In this document: piece after piece, positions 1-6,682 of the stretch
Numbering within the stretch: the stretch's first letter is position 1
Layout: every line of letters starts with the position of its first letter
DNA from: JACQHM01 sp964535215
Lineage (GTDB): Bacteria; Methylomirabilota; Methylomirabilia; Methylomirabilales; JACQHM01
DNA length: 7,904 nucleotides
Direction: 5' to 3'
Assembly: GCA_964535215.1 (NCBI GenBank)
Contig: CAZHST010000092.1
Span: 1-7,904 of the forward strand
The notes under the pieces: model-generated
What the model saw: only the letters and a program-made list of their open reading frames with translations
The model's database searches: none
Told to the model about the DNA's origin: nothing
Translations under genes and position numbers: made by a program

Positions 1-931
1 AACAATCCGGCGGACAACTGATCCCCCCAGGCGTGCTCGCCACCGTCCCACTCCCTGCTACAGAGATGGAGAGAACCCTTGGGAACCCCCCTGGGATTGG
101 AAAAATCTGATGACCCGGGCTTTGGTGAAAATCAATCGCGTCAATGAAGGTCCCCCCCGAGACCCCCGATTCATCCGAGTGAAAACCGATGATCACCCTG
201 ACGAAATTTGCAGAATCGAAGGCCGATCCAAGTCTGATCGGCAACACGGCATAGGGGGAGATCTCAGTCGGGGTCCGGCAATCGCCTGGAATATCATTGA
301 AAATACAAAAACCTTCAGCGACAGGGGAGCCCCGTTCGCCGTGAGGCGGCGGCGTGGTATAGCCTTGGACGTAGATGTATCCGAAGTCAGCCGGGCTGGC
401 TATCTGCTGCTTGACTGCAAGGCTGATGAAATCCGTATTCTCAAAAGAGCGGCCAAGGTACCCTGCCTCTACGAACATGATGGCATCCGTATTATTCAGG
501 TAGGCGACACAGGGTTGGATGCCCCCGTTCCCGGCGCTCCATGCATGGGAGGATCCTTCAAACGGACCCCCGCACGAGACCCTGTCCCAGAAGGCTTCGC
601 CATCGGCCGGGTTCAGATCCCCAACAAACCAGAAGGGTTCGGGGAAGGTGCCTTCGAAGGACTCGAGAGCCAGATCAGGTGACTGGGAGATGCCTGGCCC
701 CTCCATGCGATGGAGGCCACGCCGGGTTGCTCCGGGGGACAGATTCTCCCAAGGCAGGTAGGCACCCCCCACCAGGACATCCACAAAAGGTTCCTCAACC
801 CTATGGACGGTGGCATCATCACGGTCCTCGACAATCCTCCCCGTGAGAAGCAGGAGATCCGCCCTGGCGGCGCCGGGGGGATAGGCAATGCTGGACACAA
901 ACCAGATCAGAACGACCAAAATCCCCCCCAT
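1..931 (-). CDS. Secreted protein with signal peptide, jelly-roll-like region and InlB-type repeat (C-terminus cut off by window edge)
   Basis: The frame is open for 310 codons from the ATG at 931 to the window edge, with no stop. I chose this start because AAGGAGG lies 5 bases upstream, overlapping the coaX stop. Residues 1-24 look like a Sec signal peptide: a hydrophobic stretch from ILVVLIWFV, then cleavage near GAARA-D. The n-region has no Lys or Arg, which is unusual. Residues about 88-268 resemble the beta-sandwich (MAM or immune-inhibitor-A-like) modules of exported bacterial proteins: a FEGTFP start, a W..GD.N...G..FWD segment, YLNNT, then SDES...GGTFIDAIDF at the end. Residues 286-310 (LSISVAGSGTVASTPGGISC, then PPDC) match the start of the Cys-containing bacterial repeat found in InlB-like surface proteins; more repeats may follow outside the window. 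It is likely exported or surface-exposed. The function is unknown and the substrate or partner cannot be read from the sequence. It is probably co-transcribed with coaX, 10 bases away, but a functional link is not implied. Confidence 0.82.
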   Translation of the reverse strand, partial: MGGILVVLIWFVSSIAYPPGAARADLLLLTGRIVEDRDDATVHRVEEPFVDVLVGGAYLPWENLSPGATRRGLHRMEGPGISQSPDLALESFEGTFPEPFWFVGDLNPADGEAFWDRVSCGGPFEGSSHAWSAGNGGIQPCVAYLNNTDAIMFVEAGYLGRSFENTDFISLAVKQQIASPADFGYIYVQGYTTPPPHGERGSPVAEGFCIFNDIPGDCRTPTEISPYAVLPIRLGSAFDSANFVRVIIGFHSDESGVSGGTFIDAIDFHQSPGHQIFPIPGGFPRVLSISVAGSGTVASTPGGISCPPDC

Positions 932-941
932 CGTCTCCTCC

Positions 942-1706
942 TTAGAGGTTCCGCTCGTAGAGGATCCGGAGGCCGGTCAGGGTGAGGAGCGGATCAACGT
1001 GGTCCACGACTTTGGACTCCGCCAGGATGAGGTGCGCCAACCCGCCGGTGGCGATCACCTTGGCCTCTCGACCCAGCTCCTCCTTCATCCGGGTCACGAT
1101 CCCCTCCACCAGACCGAGGTACCCGTAGAAGAGGCCGGCCTGGATACTCCCAACCGTATTTCGACCGATAACAGCCTTGGGCCTCGCGATCTCCACCCGG
1201 GGGAGCTTCGCCGTTCGCTCAAAGAGGGCCTCGGCAGCGATACCGATCCCCGGTGCGATGACCCCGCCCAAATACTCCCCTTTCCCTGTGATGGCATCGA
1301 AGGTCGTTGCCGTCCCGAAATCCACGACGATGGCGGGACCCCCGTAGGCCTCGTAGGCCGCGACGGCGTTCACGATCCGATCCGCGCCGACATCTCTGGG
1401 GGTATCGTAAAGGATCGGCATGCCGGTCCTGATCCCCGGTCCGACGTGGAGGCAGGTCACCCCGAAGTAACGCTGGCACATCTCATCAAACGGTCCGTGG
1501 AGGGGAGGGACCACGCAGGAGATGATCGCTGCGGTGATGTCCCGAAAGGTCAACCCGCTTAGATCAAAGAGGCTCTTCAAGAGGACCCCGTACTCATCCG
1601 CCGTCCCCTCCCGGTGGGTGCTCAAACGCCAGTGGACCTTCAGGTCCCTTCCCGCGAAGATCCCGAGAACAACATTGGTGTTCCCGACATCAATGGCCAG
1701 CAACAT
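942..1706 (-). CDS. coaX: Type III pantothenate kinase (CoaX)
   Basis: This enzyme phosphorylates pantothenate with ATP, the first step of coenzyme A synthesis, in the cytoplasm. The type III family belongs to the ASKHA fold, needs a monovalent cation and resists CoA feedback. The 254-residue length is normal for CoaX. Visible motifs are the phosphate-binding DVGNTN at 6-11, DVGADR at 105-110 (its Asp is the presumed catalytic base), DFGTATT at 129-135 in the cation/nucleotide region, GGVIAPG at 147-153, IGRNT at 180-184 with the following GSIQAG, and ATGGLA at 219-224. All key residues appear intact. The ATG start places the first strand (LLAIDVGNTN) where the family expects it, and a G-rich ribosome-binding sequence (GGGGGA) lies just upstream. 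It lies 23 bases after birA. The birA-coaX adjacency is common in bacteria, and both products serve acyl metabolism. It is the only CoA-kinase type visible here. Confidence 0.97.
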   Translation of the reverse strand: MLLAIDVGNTNVVLGIFAGRDLKVHWRLSTHREGTADEYGVLLKSLFDLSGLTFRDITAAIISCVVPPLHGPFDEMCQRYFGVTCLHVGPGIRTGMPILYDTPRDVGADRIVNAVAAYEAYGGPAIVVDFGTATTFDAITGKGEYLGGVIAPGIGIAAEALFERTAKLPRVEIARPKAVIGRNTVGSIQAGLFYGYLGLVEGIVTRMKEELGREAKVIATGGLAHLILAESKVVDHVDPLLTLTGLRILYERNL

Positions 1707-1729
1707 CCCGTTCCCCCAAAAGCCCCATG

Positions 1730-2521
1730 TTACAAGCCCCTCAGGGTCACATCGGCCGCCATGACGGTCCGGAACTCTCCCGTTGGGAGCTTCACGACCA
1801 GTTCCCCCCGTGGGCCGAGGTCCACCGCCTCTCCGTCGAAGGCCCCCTCCTCTCCTTGAACCCGGACCTCCCTCCCCAGGGTCAGGCAGAGGGTTCGGTA
1901 CCGGGTGAGGAGCGGGGCTTTGCCCTCCCGGAGGAGGCGATCATACCAATGATCCAGGGAGCTGTAAAGCGCCCGGAGAAGGGCGAGGCGGGATACCTCC
2001 CTTCCCAAAGCGATCCGCAAGGAGGTCGCCCGATCCCGGAGCCTCTCGGGAAAATCGTTCCGGGTCTGATTCACGTTCAGGCCGATCCCCAAGATGAGAT
2101 AAGAGACCTTCGCTCCCTCCGTCCTGAGCTCCGCCAGGATGCCGCCAACCTTTTTCCCAGCTACGATGACATCATTCGGCCACTTCAGCCGTGCCGAACA
2201 GCCCGTGACCTCCATGATGGCCTCGGACGCGGCCACACCTCCTAACAGGCTGAACAGGGGGGTGTCTTCGGGAGGGAGCGGGGGGCGAAAGAGGATGGAG
2301 GTCCAAATCCCAAGACCGGCGGGGGACTCCCAACCCCGCCCCAACCTTCCCTTCCCCCGGAGCTGGCGTTCAGCCAACACGGCTGTCCCTTCAGGAGCAG
2401 AGGCCTCGGCCAGACGGGCCGCCTCGTCGTTGGTAGAGTCCAGCTCCTCAAACACCCGGAGGAAACGGCCCACCACCCGGACCTCCAAACCCTCCTGAAT
2501 CTCCAACGGTTCCCAGATCAT
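1730..2521 (-). CDS. birA: Biotin--[acetyl-CoA-carboxylase] ligase, single-domain (no DNA-binding domain)
   Basis: The enzyme activates biotin with ATP to biotinyl-AMP and transfers it to the lysine of biotin carboxyl carrier proteins such as the acetyl-CoA carboxylase subunit. The 263-residue protein starts almost directly with the catalytic domain: ELDSTND at 26-32, the glycine-rich biotinyl-AMP loop GKGRLGRGW at 56-64 (usually GRGRRGRxW), KWPNDV at 113-118 with its catalytic/binding Lys, GGILAEL at 126-132 and GIGLNVN at 145-151. Residues about 214-263 form the small SH3-like C-terminal domain, ending in AADVTL. The N-terminal winged-helix domain of bifunctional E. coli BirA is missing, so it should be a ligase only and not repress biotin genes. 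The ATG at 2521 lies 7 bases after the valS stop and has no strong Shine-Dalgarno sequence, which suggests translational coupling to valS. The first ~20 residues are not conserved, so a slightly later start cannot be excluded. Confidence 0.95.
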   Translation of the reverse strand: MIWEPLEIQEGLEVRVVGRFLRVFEELDSTNDEAARLAEASAPEGTAVLAERQLRGKGRLGRGWESPAGLGIWTSILFRPPLPPEDTPLFSLLGGVAASEAIMEVTGCSARLKWPNDVIVAGKKVGGILAELRTEGAKVSYLILGIGLNVNQTRNDFPERLRDRATSLRIALGREVSRLALLRALYSSLDHWYDRLLREGKAPLLTRYRTLCLTLGREVRVQGEEGAFDGEAVDLGPRGELVVKLPTGEFRTVMAADVTLRGL

Positions 2522-2528
2522 AACCGCT

Positions 2529-5333
2529 TCACCGTTTAAGAAGGTCCAGGTGGGCGATCAGCTTCCCCCGCCGCTCCTTGAGGTCTGCCAGCTCCTTCCG
2601 TTCCTTGGCAATGACCTCTTCCGGGGCCCTGGAGAGGAACGCCTGGTTGGCAAGCTTGGTCTCCCTTTTCTGGATCTCAGCCTCCAGCTTCTCCAGCTCC
2701 CTCCTCTTGCGCTCCTGTTCCCTGTCCAGGTCTACCACCCCGGCCAGTGGGACGAAGATCTCCGCCGAGGTGGTCACCCCTGTAGCGACCGGGGGGGGGA
2801 CCTTCTTTTGGGCATCGATCTCCAAGACCTCGACCCTGGCCAGGTGTTGAACGTATCGCGCCGACTGGGCCAAGACCCCCTCCCCCTCCGGGAAGAGGGG
2901 CTTCATGAGGACATAGGGCAAGGGAGTGGAAAGGGGAAGGTGGTACTCGGAGCGGATATTGCGGAGAGCCCGCGTATTCTCGACAGTGGCCTGGGCGATC
3001 TGATTGTCCTCCTCGCTCGGCCCCGAGAACACGGTGTCCGGCAAAGGCCACGGGGCGACCATGATGCTCTTCCCCTCGTGGGGAAGCCTCTGCCAGATCT
3101 CCTCGGTGATGAACGGCATGAAGGGATGGAGGAGTCGTAACGAGCGTTCGAGGATGTAGACCAAAAGGTACCGGCCCGTCAGCCCCTCCTCCTCCCCTCC
3201 CCTCACGCTGAGACGAGCCTTCACCATCTCCAGGTACCAGTCGCAGTACTCGTGCCAGAGGAACTGATAGAGGGCTGAGGCAGCCTCGTTAAACCGGTAC
3301 GCCGTCAGGGCCTCGGTCACCTCAGCAATCAGCTCCTTGAGCCTACCCAGGATCCACCGGTCCTCCCACCCGAGCCGTAAGGCCTCAGGCCGGATGCTGA
3401 AATAGTCCAGTCCGTCCAGGTGGGTGGCCACGAAACGGTAGGCGTTCCAGAGCTTGTTGCAGAAGTGGCGGTAGCCCTCGATCCGCTCCTCGGAGAGCCT
3501 GATGTCTCGACCCTGCGCGGCTAAAAAGCCCAGGGTGAAGCGGAGGGCATCGGCCCCGTACCGGTCAATCATGACCAGGGGGTCAATGACATTCCCCTTA
3601 GACTTTGACATCTTCTGCCCCTCGGCGTCCCGGACCAGGGCATGGATGTACACCTCCCTGAAAGGGACATCCCCCATGAATTTCAGCCCCATCATGATCA
3701 TCCGGGCCACCCAGAAGAAGAGGATGTCAAACCCGGTCACAAGGCAGGAGGTTGGGTAGAAGACCTCCAGGGCCTTGGTCTTTTCAGGCCATCCCAGGGT
3801 TGAGAAGGGCCAGAGGGCGGAGCTGAACCAGGTATCCAGGACATCAGGATCTTGAATCAGATGATTGGCTCCGCACCGGGGGCAGGCATGGGGCTCCTCC
3901 CTGGCCACGATGGGTTGGGCTTCGGGCCGAATGATAAAACCCTGGGCCATCGGTTCTGGAGGAACGCCTCTCCTCGCTGGAGCATCCCCGGCGGATGCCT
4001 GGGGGATGATATGGTCTTTATCGCAGGTGAGGCAATACCACGCTGGAATCCGATGGCCCCACCAAATCTGTCGGGAGATACACCAGTCTCGGATGTTCCC
4101 CATCCACTCGAAGTAGTTCTTCTCCCACTGGGGCGGGATGATCTTGATCTTCCCCTCTTCAACGGCCCGGATGGCCGGCTCGGCCAAGGGCTTCATCTGG
4201 ATAAACCACTGGGGGGTCAAGAGGGGTTCGATGGGTGTCTGACACCGGTAGCATCGGCCGAGGGCAAGGCGGTACGGCTCTTTCTTGAGCAGGAGGCCCG
4301 CTTCCTCCAGATCCTCCTCGACCATCCGCCGGACCTCAAACCGGTCCTTCCAAACGTACCGGGCGGCAGGGGAACCGGAGATGACCTCACCTCTCTCATC
4401 AATCAGAAAGGCGTTGGTGACCCGGCCTTTCTCATCGAAGGTGCTGATCATGCGCAACCTGTTGCGTTGGCCGATCTCGAAGTCGTTCACATCATGGCCT
4501 GGTGTCACCTTCAGAGCCCCGGTCCCGAATTCCCGGGACACATACGGATCGGCGATGACCGGAAGCTGCCTCCCCACCAGGGGGAGGACCACCCGACGGC
4601 CAATGAACCGTTGATACCGCTCGTCCTCCGGATGAACGGCCACGGCGGTGTCGGCCAGCATCGTCTCGGGACGGGTCGTGGCGACGACTAATCCCCGGGT
4701 CGGCTCATCGGCGAAGGGATAGCGGATGTACCAGAGGAAGCCTTCTTCTTCCTCGTGGACGACCTCGATATCTGCCAAGGCCGTCTCACACCGAGGACAC
4801 CAGTTCACCAGCCGCTCCGCCCGGTAGAGGAGACCATCCTCGAAGAGCCGGACAAAAACCTCCAAGACCGCCCGCTTCCTGGGCTCATCCATGGTGAAGG
4901 CCTCTCGGTCCCAGTCACAGGAGGCCCCCAGACGCTTGAGTTGCGTGATGATGATCCGGCCATACTGCTCCCTCCACTCCCAAACCCGCTGGATAAATCG
5001 GTCCCGGCCCAGGTCCTCCCTTCTCACCCCTTCAGCCTGGAGCTGCCGCTCCACGACATTCTGGGTAGCAATCCCGGCATGATCCGTTCCGGGCATCCAA
5101 AGGACGTTCATGCCCTGCATCCGTTTCCACCGGATCAGGATGTCCTGGAGGGTGTTGTTCAGGGCGTGCCCCATGTGGAGGGAGCCGGTGACGTTCGGAG
5201 GGGGGATGACGATACAGTAGGGAGGCTTGGGCGATGCCTCATCGGCGTGGAAGAACCCCTCCTGTTCCCAAAACCGATACCACATTGCTTCGACGCCGGC
5301 CGGCTCGTAGCCCGGCTTGATCCCTGCTGACAT
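2529..5333 (-). CDS. valS: Valyl-tRNA synthetase
   Basis: This class Ia synthetase charges tRNA-Val with valine in the cytoplasm and hydrolyses mischarged Thr-tRNA. At 934 residues it is full length. The Rossmann fold carries the HIGH-type motif HMGH at 53-56 in PPPNVTGSLHMGHAL, then GTDHAGIAT at 82-90. The editing (CP1) domain shows TTRPETMLADTAV at 219-231 and GHDVNDFEIG at 279-288. KMSKS is intact at 574-578 (QKMSKSKGNVIDP). CxxC pairs at 179/182, 361/364, 434/437 and 484/487 look like metal knuckles. The tRNA-binding helical domain spans about 650-800, and the basic/acidic C-terminal coiled coil about 867-934, a ValRS hallmark. An extra stretch of roughly 30-35 residues separates the last two CxxC pairs. 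A run of nine G on the plus strand at 2791-2799 encodes PPP at 846-848; the frame is intact on both sides. AGGAGG at 5347-5352 lies 13 bases before the ATG, slightly far. This is the first gene of the valS-birA-coaX-secreted protein cluster. Confidence 0.98.
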   Translation of the reverse strand: MSAGIKPGYEPAGVEAMWYRFWEQEGFFHADEASPKPPYCIVIPPPNVTGSLHMGHALNNTLQDILIRWKRMQGMNVLWMPGTDHAGIATQNVVERQLQAEGVRREDLGRDRFIQRVWEWREQYGRIIITQLKRLGASCDWDREAFTMDEPRKRAVLEVFVRLFEDGLLYRAERLVNWCPRCETALADIEVVHEEEEGFLWYIRYPFADEPTRGLVVATTRPETMLADTAVAVHPEDERYQRFIGRRVVLPLVGRQLPVIADPYVSREFGTGALKVTPGHDVNDFEIGQRNRLRMISTFDEKGRVTNAFLIDERGEVISGSPAARYVWKDRFEVRRMVEEDLEEAGLLLKKEPYRLALGRCYRCQTPIEPLLTPQWFIQMKPLAEPAIRAVEEGKIKIIPPQWEKNYFEWMGNIRDWCISRQIWWGHRIPAWYCLTCDKDHIIPQASAGDAPARRGVPPEPMAQGFIIRPEAQPIVAREEPHACPRCGANHLIQDPDVLDTWFSSALWPFSTLGWPEKTKALEVFYPTSCLVTGFDILFFWVARMIMMGLKFMGDVPFREVYIHALVRDAEGQKMSKSKGNVIDPLVMIDRYGADALRFTLGFLAAQGRDIRLSEERIEGYRHFCNKLWNAYRFVATHLDGLDYFSIRPEALRLGWEDRWILGRLKELIAEVTEALTAYRFNEAASALYQFLWHEYCDWYLEMVKARLSVRGGEEEGLTGRYLLVYILERSLRLLHPFMPFITEEIWQRLPHEGKSIMVAPWPLPDTVFSGPSEEDNQIAQATVENTRALRNIRSEYHLPLSTPLPYVLMKPLFPEGEGVLAQSARYVQHLARVEVLEIDAQKKVPPPVATGVTTSAEIFVPLAGVVDLDREQERKRRELEKLEAEIQKRETKLANQAFLSRAPEEVIAKERKELADLKERRGKLIAHLDLLKR

Positions 5334-5361
5334 GGCCGTCGCTTAACCTCCTGAAGTCGTT

Positions 5362-5416
5362 AAACGCCAGCGTCTAGCCGGAAGCTTCCAGCCGTCAGGC
5401 TGAAAGCTGAGCGTTT
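5362..5416 (-). repeat. Overlapping inverted repeats in the valS leader
   Basis: Two inverted repeats share bases between the possible promoter and valS. The inner one pairs 5383-5393 with 5398-5408 around the loop 5394-5397, an 11-bp stem. Its only imperfect pair is C-A on the plus strand, which becomes a G-U wobble in minus-strand RNA. The outer one pairs 5362-5371 with 5406-5416 (AAACGC and CAGC blocks with one bulged base). Both use 5406-5408, so they compete for those three bases. The arms are built from AGCTTTCAGC-like units, a composition also seen in dispersed intergenic palindromes. It could be a mobile or dispersed palindrome, or a leader RNA structure. There is no U-tract after it, so a simple terminator is unlikely. 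Confidence 0.55.
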
Positions 5417-5428
5417 ATGAGCGGCTTA

Positions 5429-5457
5429 ACTGTACTACAGCCCCTCAGCGAAGGCAA
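5429..5457 (-). promoter_or_regulatory. Possible sigma-70-type promoter for the valS cluster
   Basis: Reading the minus strand, TTGCCT (5457-5452) and TACAGT (5434-5429) are separated by exactly 17 bases. Each matches the consensus at 4 of 6 positions. The site lies downstream of the terminator at 5467-5505 and would give a leader of roughly 90 bases that includes the inverted repeats. The placement is sensible because valS needs its own promoter here, but matches this weak also occur by chance. Confidence 0.3.
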
Positions 5458-5466
5458 GTTCAAAGG

Positions 5467-5505
5467 AAAAAGCAACGGCGATCCTTCCCTGGAGAAGGAT
5501 CGCCG
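5467..5505 (-). terminator. Rho-independent terminator after the response regulator gene
   Basis: A perfect 12-bp stem pairs 5476-5487 with 5494-5505 around the 6-base loop 5488-5493. In minus-strand RNA it is followed after a short TTGC by TTTTT (5471-5467), then CC and TTT. It begins 23 bases after the stop codon of the response regulator gene. It therefore ends the signalling operon and separates it from the valS cluster. The plus-strand side has no comparable T-tract, so it appears one-directional. Confidence 0.85.
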
Positions 5506-5528
5506 GGAACTTCTCCTCACCCAATGAT

Positions 5529-6599
5529 CTAGTTGGCCCCGGAGCCCTTTCTCTCAACGGCCTCCCTGATCCGTTCGATCTCCTTTTTGATCAGGACCTC
5601 GGCCAGCTCCGGGACCACCTCCCAGATGACCTGCTCGAGCCTGTCCACCAACTTCGCGATGATCTCACGGCTTAACTGGTCGGCCCGATCCCTTGCCAAA
5701 TCAACCACATCCTGGCTCACCCTCTCCACAACCCGTCCGGTGGCAACCTGGGCAGCCTCCCGCAGATCCAAATCCTGGGCGGCTTCTCCCTGGAGGGGAG
5801 GGCTTTCAACCTCAGGAGCGGCCGGGGGAGGGACCACGACCGTCTCGGGCGGCGATTCGACGGGGAAGGAAACCGGTTCCGGGGTCAGTTCCAGGCTCAA
5901 AGGGGGGAGCTGGGTTCCCTCCCCTAGAGGCTCTCCAGAGGGGAAAGACGGTTCCAAGGGCTCGAAGGCGAACAACTCTTCAGGGGACCCGGCCTCTTCC
6001 GTCATCTCGTGGACGATCTCCTCCTCCGGGGTCTCCGCTTCTTCGAGAACCAACCCCTCAAGGGAAAAGCCCTGAAGGGGCGTCTCGAAGGGCTCATGGG
6101 GCGTGGGAGGAGCGGCCTCCTCTTGGACAGCCCCTGCCGGCATCTCCAGAAGCTGGAAAAGCTCCTCGCGTGAGATCTCTTCCTTAGCCAACTCCTGGAC
6201 GCGAGGAGGGGCCTGGGGTGGGAGGGTAGATCGGGAGAAGAGCAGTTGTTTCACCTTGCTAAGGAGGGTCTGGGATTCGAAAGGCTTTGTCACAAAATCT
6301 TCGGCCCCTGCCTTAAAGGCTTCGTTCCGATCGAAGGCCTCAAAGGTCCCCGGCAGGAAGATGACGGGCACATCCTTCAGGAGCGGATCAGCCTTCAAGA
6401 CCCGGCAGACCTCGTATCCGCTCTTATCCGGCATGACGGTGTCAATGAGCATCAGGTCAGGCCGGACCTCTTTCGCCTTGCGGATGGCCTCCTCCCCGGT
6501 TCGGGCCGGGATGATCTGGAAGTCCTCCTTGCTCAAGGTCAGTTCGATGACCTTTTGGATCGTCACACTATCGTCGGCGACCAAAATCCTGGCGCCCAT
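5529..6599 (-). CDS. Response regulator: receiver domain, long Pro/Glu-rich linker, conserved C-terminal helix
   Basis: Residues 1 to about 122 (356-residue numbering) form a receiver domain: acidic pocket D9-D10 in ILVADDS, phospho-acceptor D53 in LMLIDTVMPDKSG, and K105 in VTKPFES. The switch position that normally holds Thr or Ser after beta-4 is Pro83 (VIFLPGTFE). Residues about 125-283 are low-complexity and rich in Pro and Glu, probably disordered. The last ~70 residues are helical and contain IWEVVPELAEVLIKKEIERI at 325-344, a tail I recall from receiver proteins of Deltaproteobacteria and similar phyla. There is no DNA-binding, PilZ, GGDEF or HD-GYP output domain, so it probably acts by protein contact. 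I chose the ATG at 6599 because GGAGGG (6613-6608) lies 8 bases upstream and it puts the first strand near residue 4; an in-frame GTG at 6629 has no ribosome-binding site. The 83-base gap after the preceding cheW gene shows no ORF or terminator. It likely receives phosphate from a CheA-type kinase encoded elsewhere. Confidence 0.9.
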   Translation of the reverse strand: MGARILVADDSVTIQKVIELTLSKEDFQIIPARTGEEAIRKAKEVRPDLMLIDTVMPDKSGYEVCRVLKADPLLKDVPVIFLPGTFEAFDRNEAFKAGAEDFVTKPFESQTLLSKVKQLLFSRSTLPPQAPPRVQELAKEEISREELFQLLEMPAGAVQEEAAPPTPHEPFETPLQGFSLEGLVLEEAETPEEEIVHEMTEEAGSPEELFAFEPLEPSFPSGEPLGEGTQLPPLSLELTPEPVSFPVESPPETVVVPPPAAPEVESPPLQGEAAQDLDLREAAQVATGRVVERVSQDVVDLARDRADQLSREIIAKLVDRLEQVIWEVVPELAEVLIKKEIERIREAVERKGSGAN

Positions 6600-6607
6600 C
6601 CAACTCA

Positions 6608-6613
6608 CCCTCC
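6608..6613 (-). promoter_or_regulatory. Ribosome-binding site that sets the response regulator start
   Basis: GGAGGG on the minus strand lies 8 bases before the ATG at 6599. The longer in-frame alternative, a GTG at 6629, would place this site inside the coding sequence and add ten residues (starting with PRSRWRVSW) not expected before a receiver's first beta strand. This supports the 356-residue start. Confidence 0.7.
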
Positions 6614-6682
6614 ATCGGGACCGCGGCACGTGCCTGCGCCAGCGCCACCCATTGCTTGCTCCAGATCCCCACCAACAGCCTT

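Noticed and set aside
110..682. A 190-codon plus-strand open frame near the window start
   Set aside because: It lies antisense to the secreted-protein gene, which has a signal peptide, recognisable modules and a ribosome-binding site. The plus-strand product resembles no family.
888..1562. A 224-codon plus-strand open frame over coaX
   Set aside because: It is antisense to a complete, motif-rich coaX. The product is Gly/Asp/Arg-rich without domain features.
3852..4691. A 279-codon open frame on the plus strand inside valS
   Set aside because: It is fully antisense to the conserved catalytic and editing parts of valS, has no family signature, and is the expected by-product of GC-rich codon use.
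5334..5475. A T-box riboswitch ahead of valS
   Set aside because: I see no T-box bulge sequence and no terminator/antiterminator pair between the possible promoter and the gene.
6600..6629. A GTG start adding ten residues to the response regulator
   Set aside because: There is no Shine-Dalgarno before the GTG, whereas GGAGGG is well spaced before the ATG at 6599, where receiver domains normally begin.
6625..6634. The perfect palindrome GGCACGTGCC between the canonical cheW and the response regulator gene
   Set aside because: It has no loop, no T-tract and no second copy in the window. Ten-base palindromes are common in GC-rich DNA.
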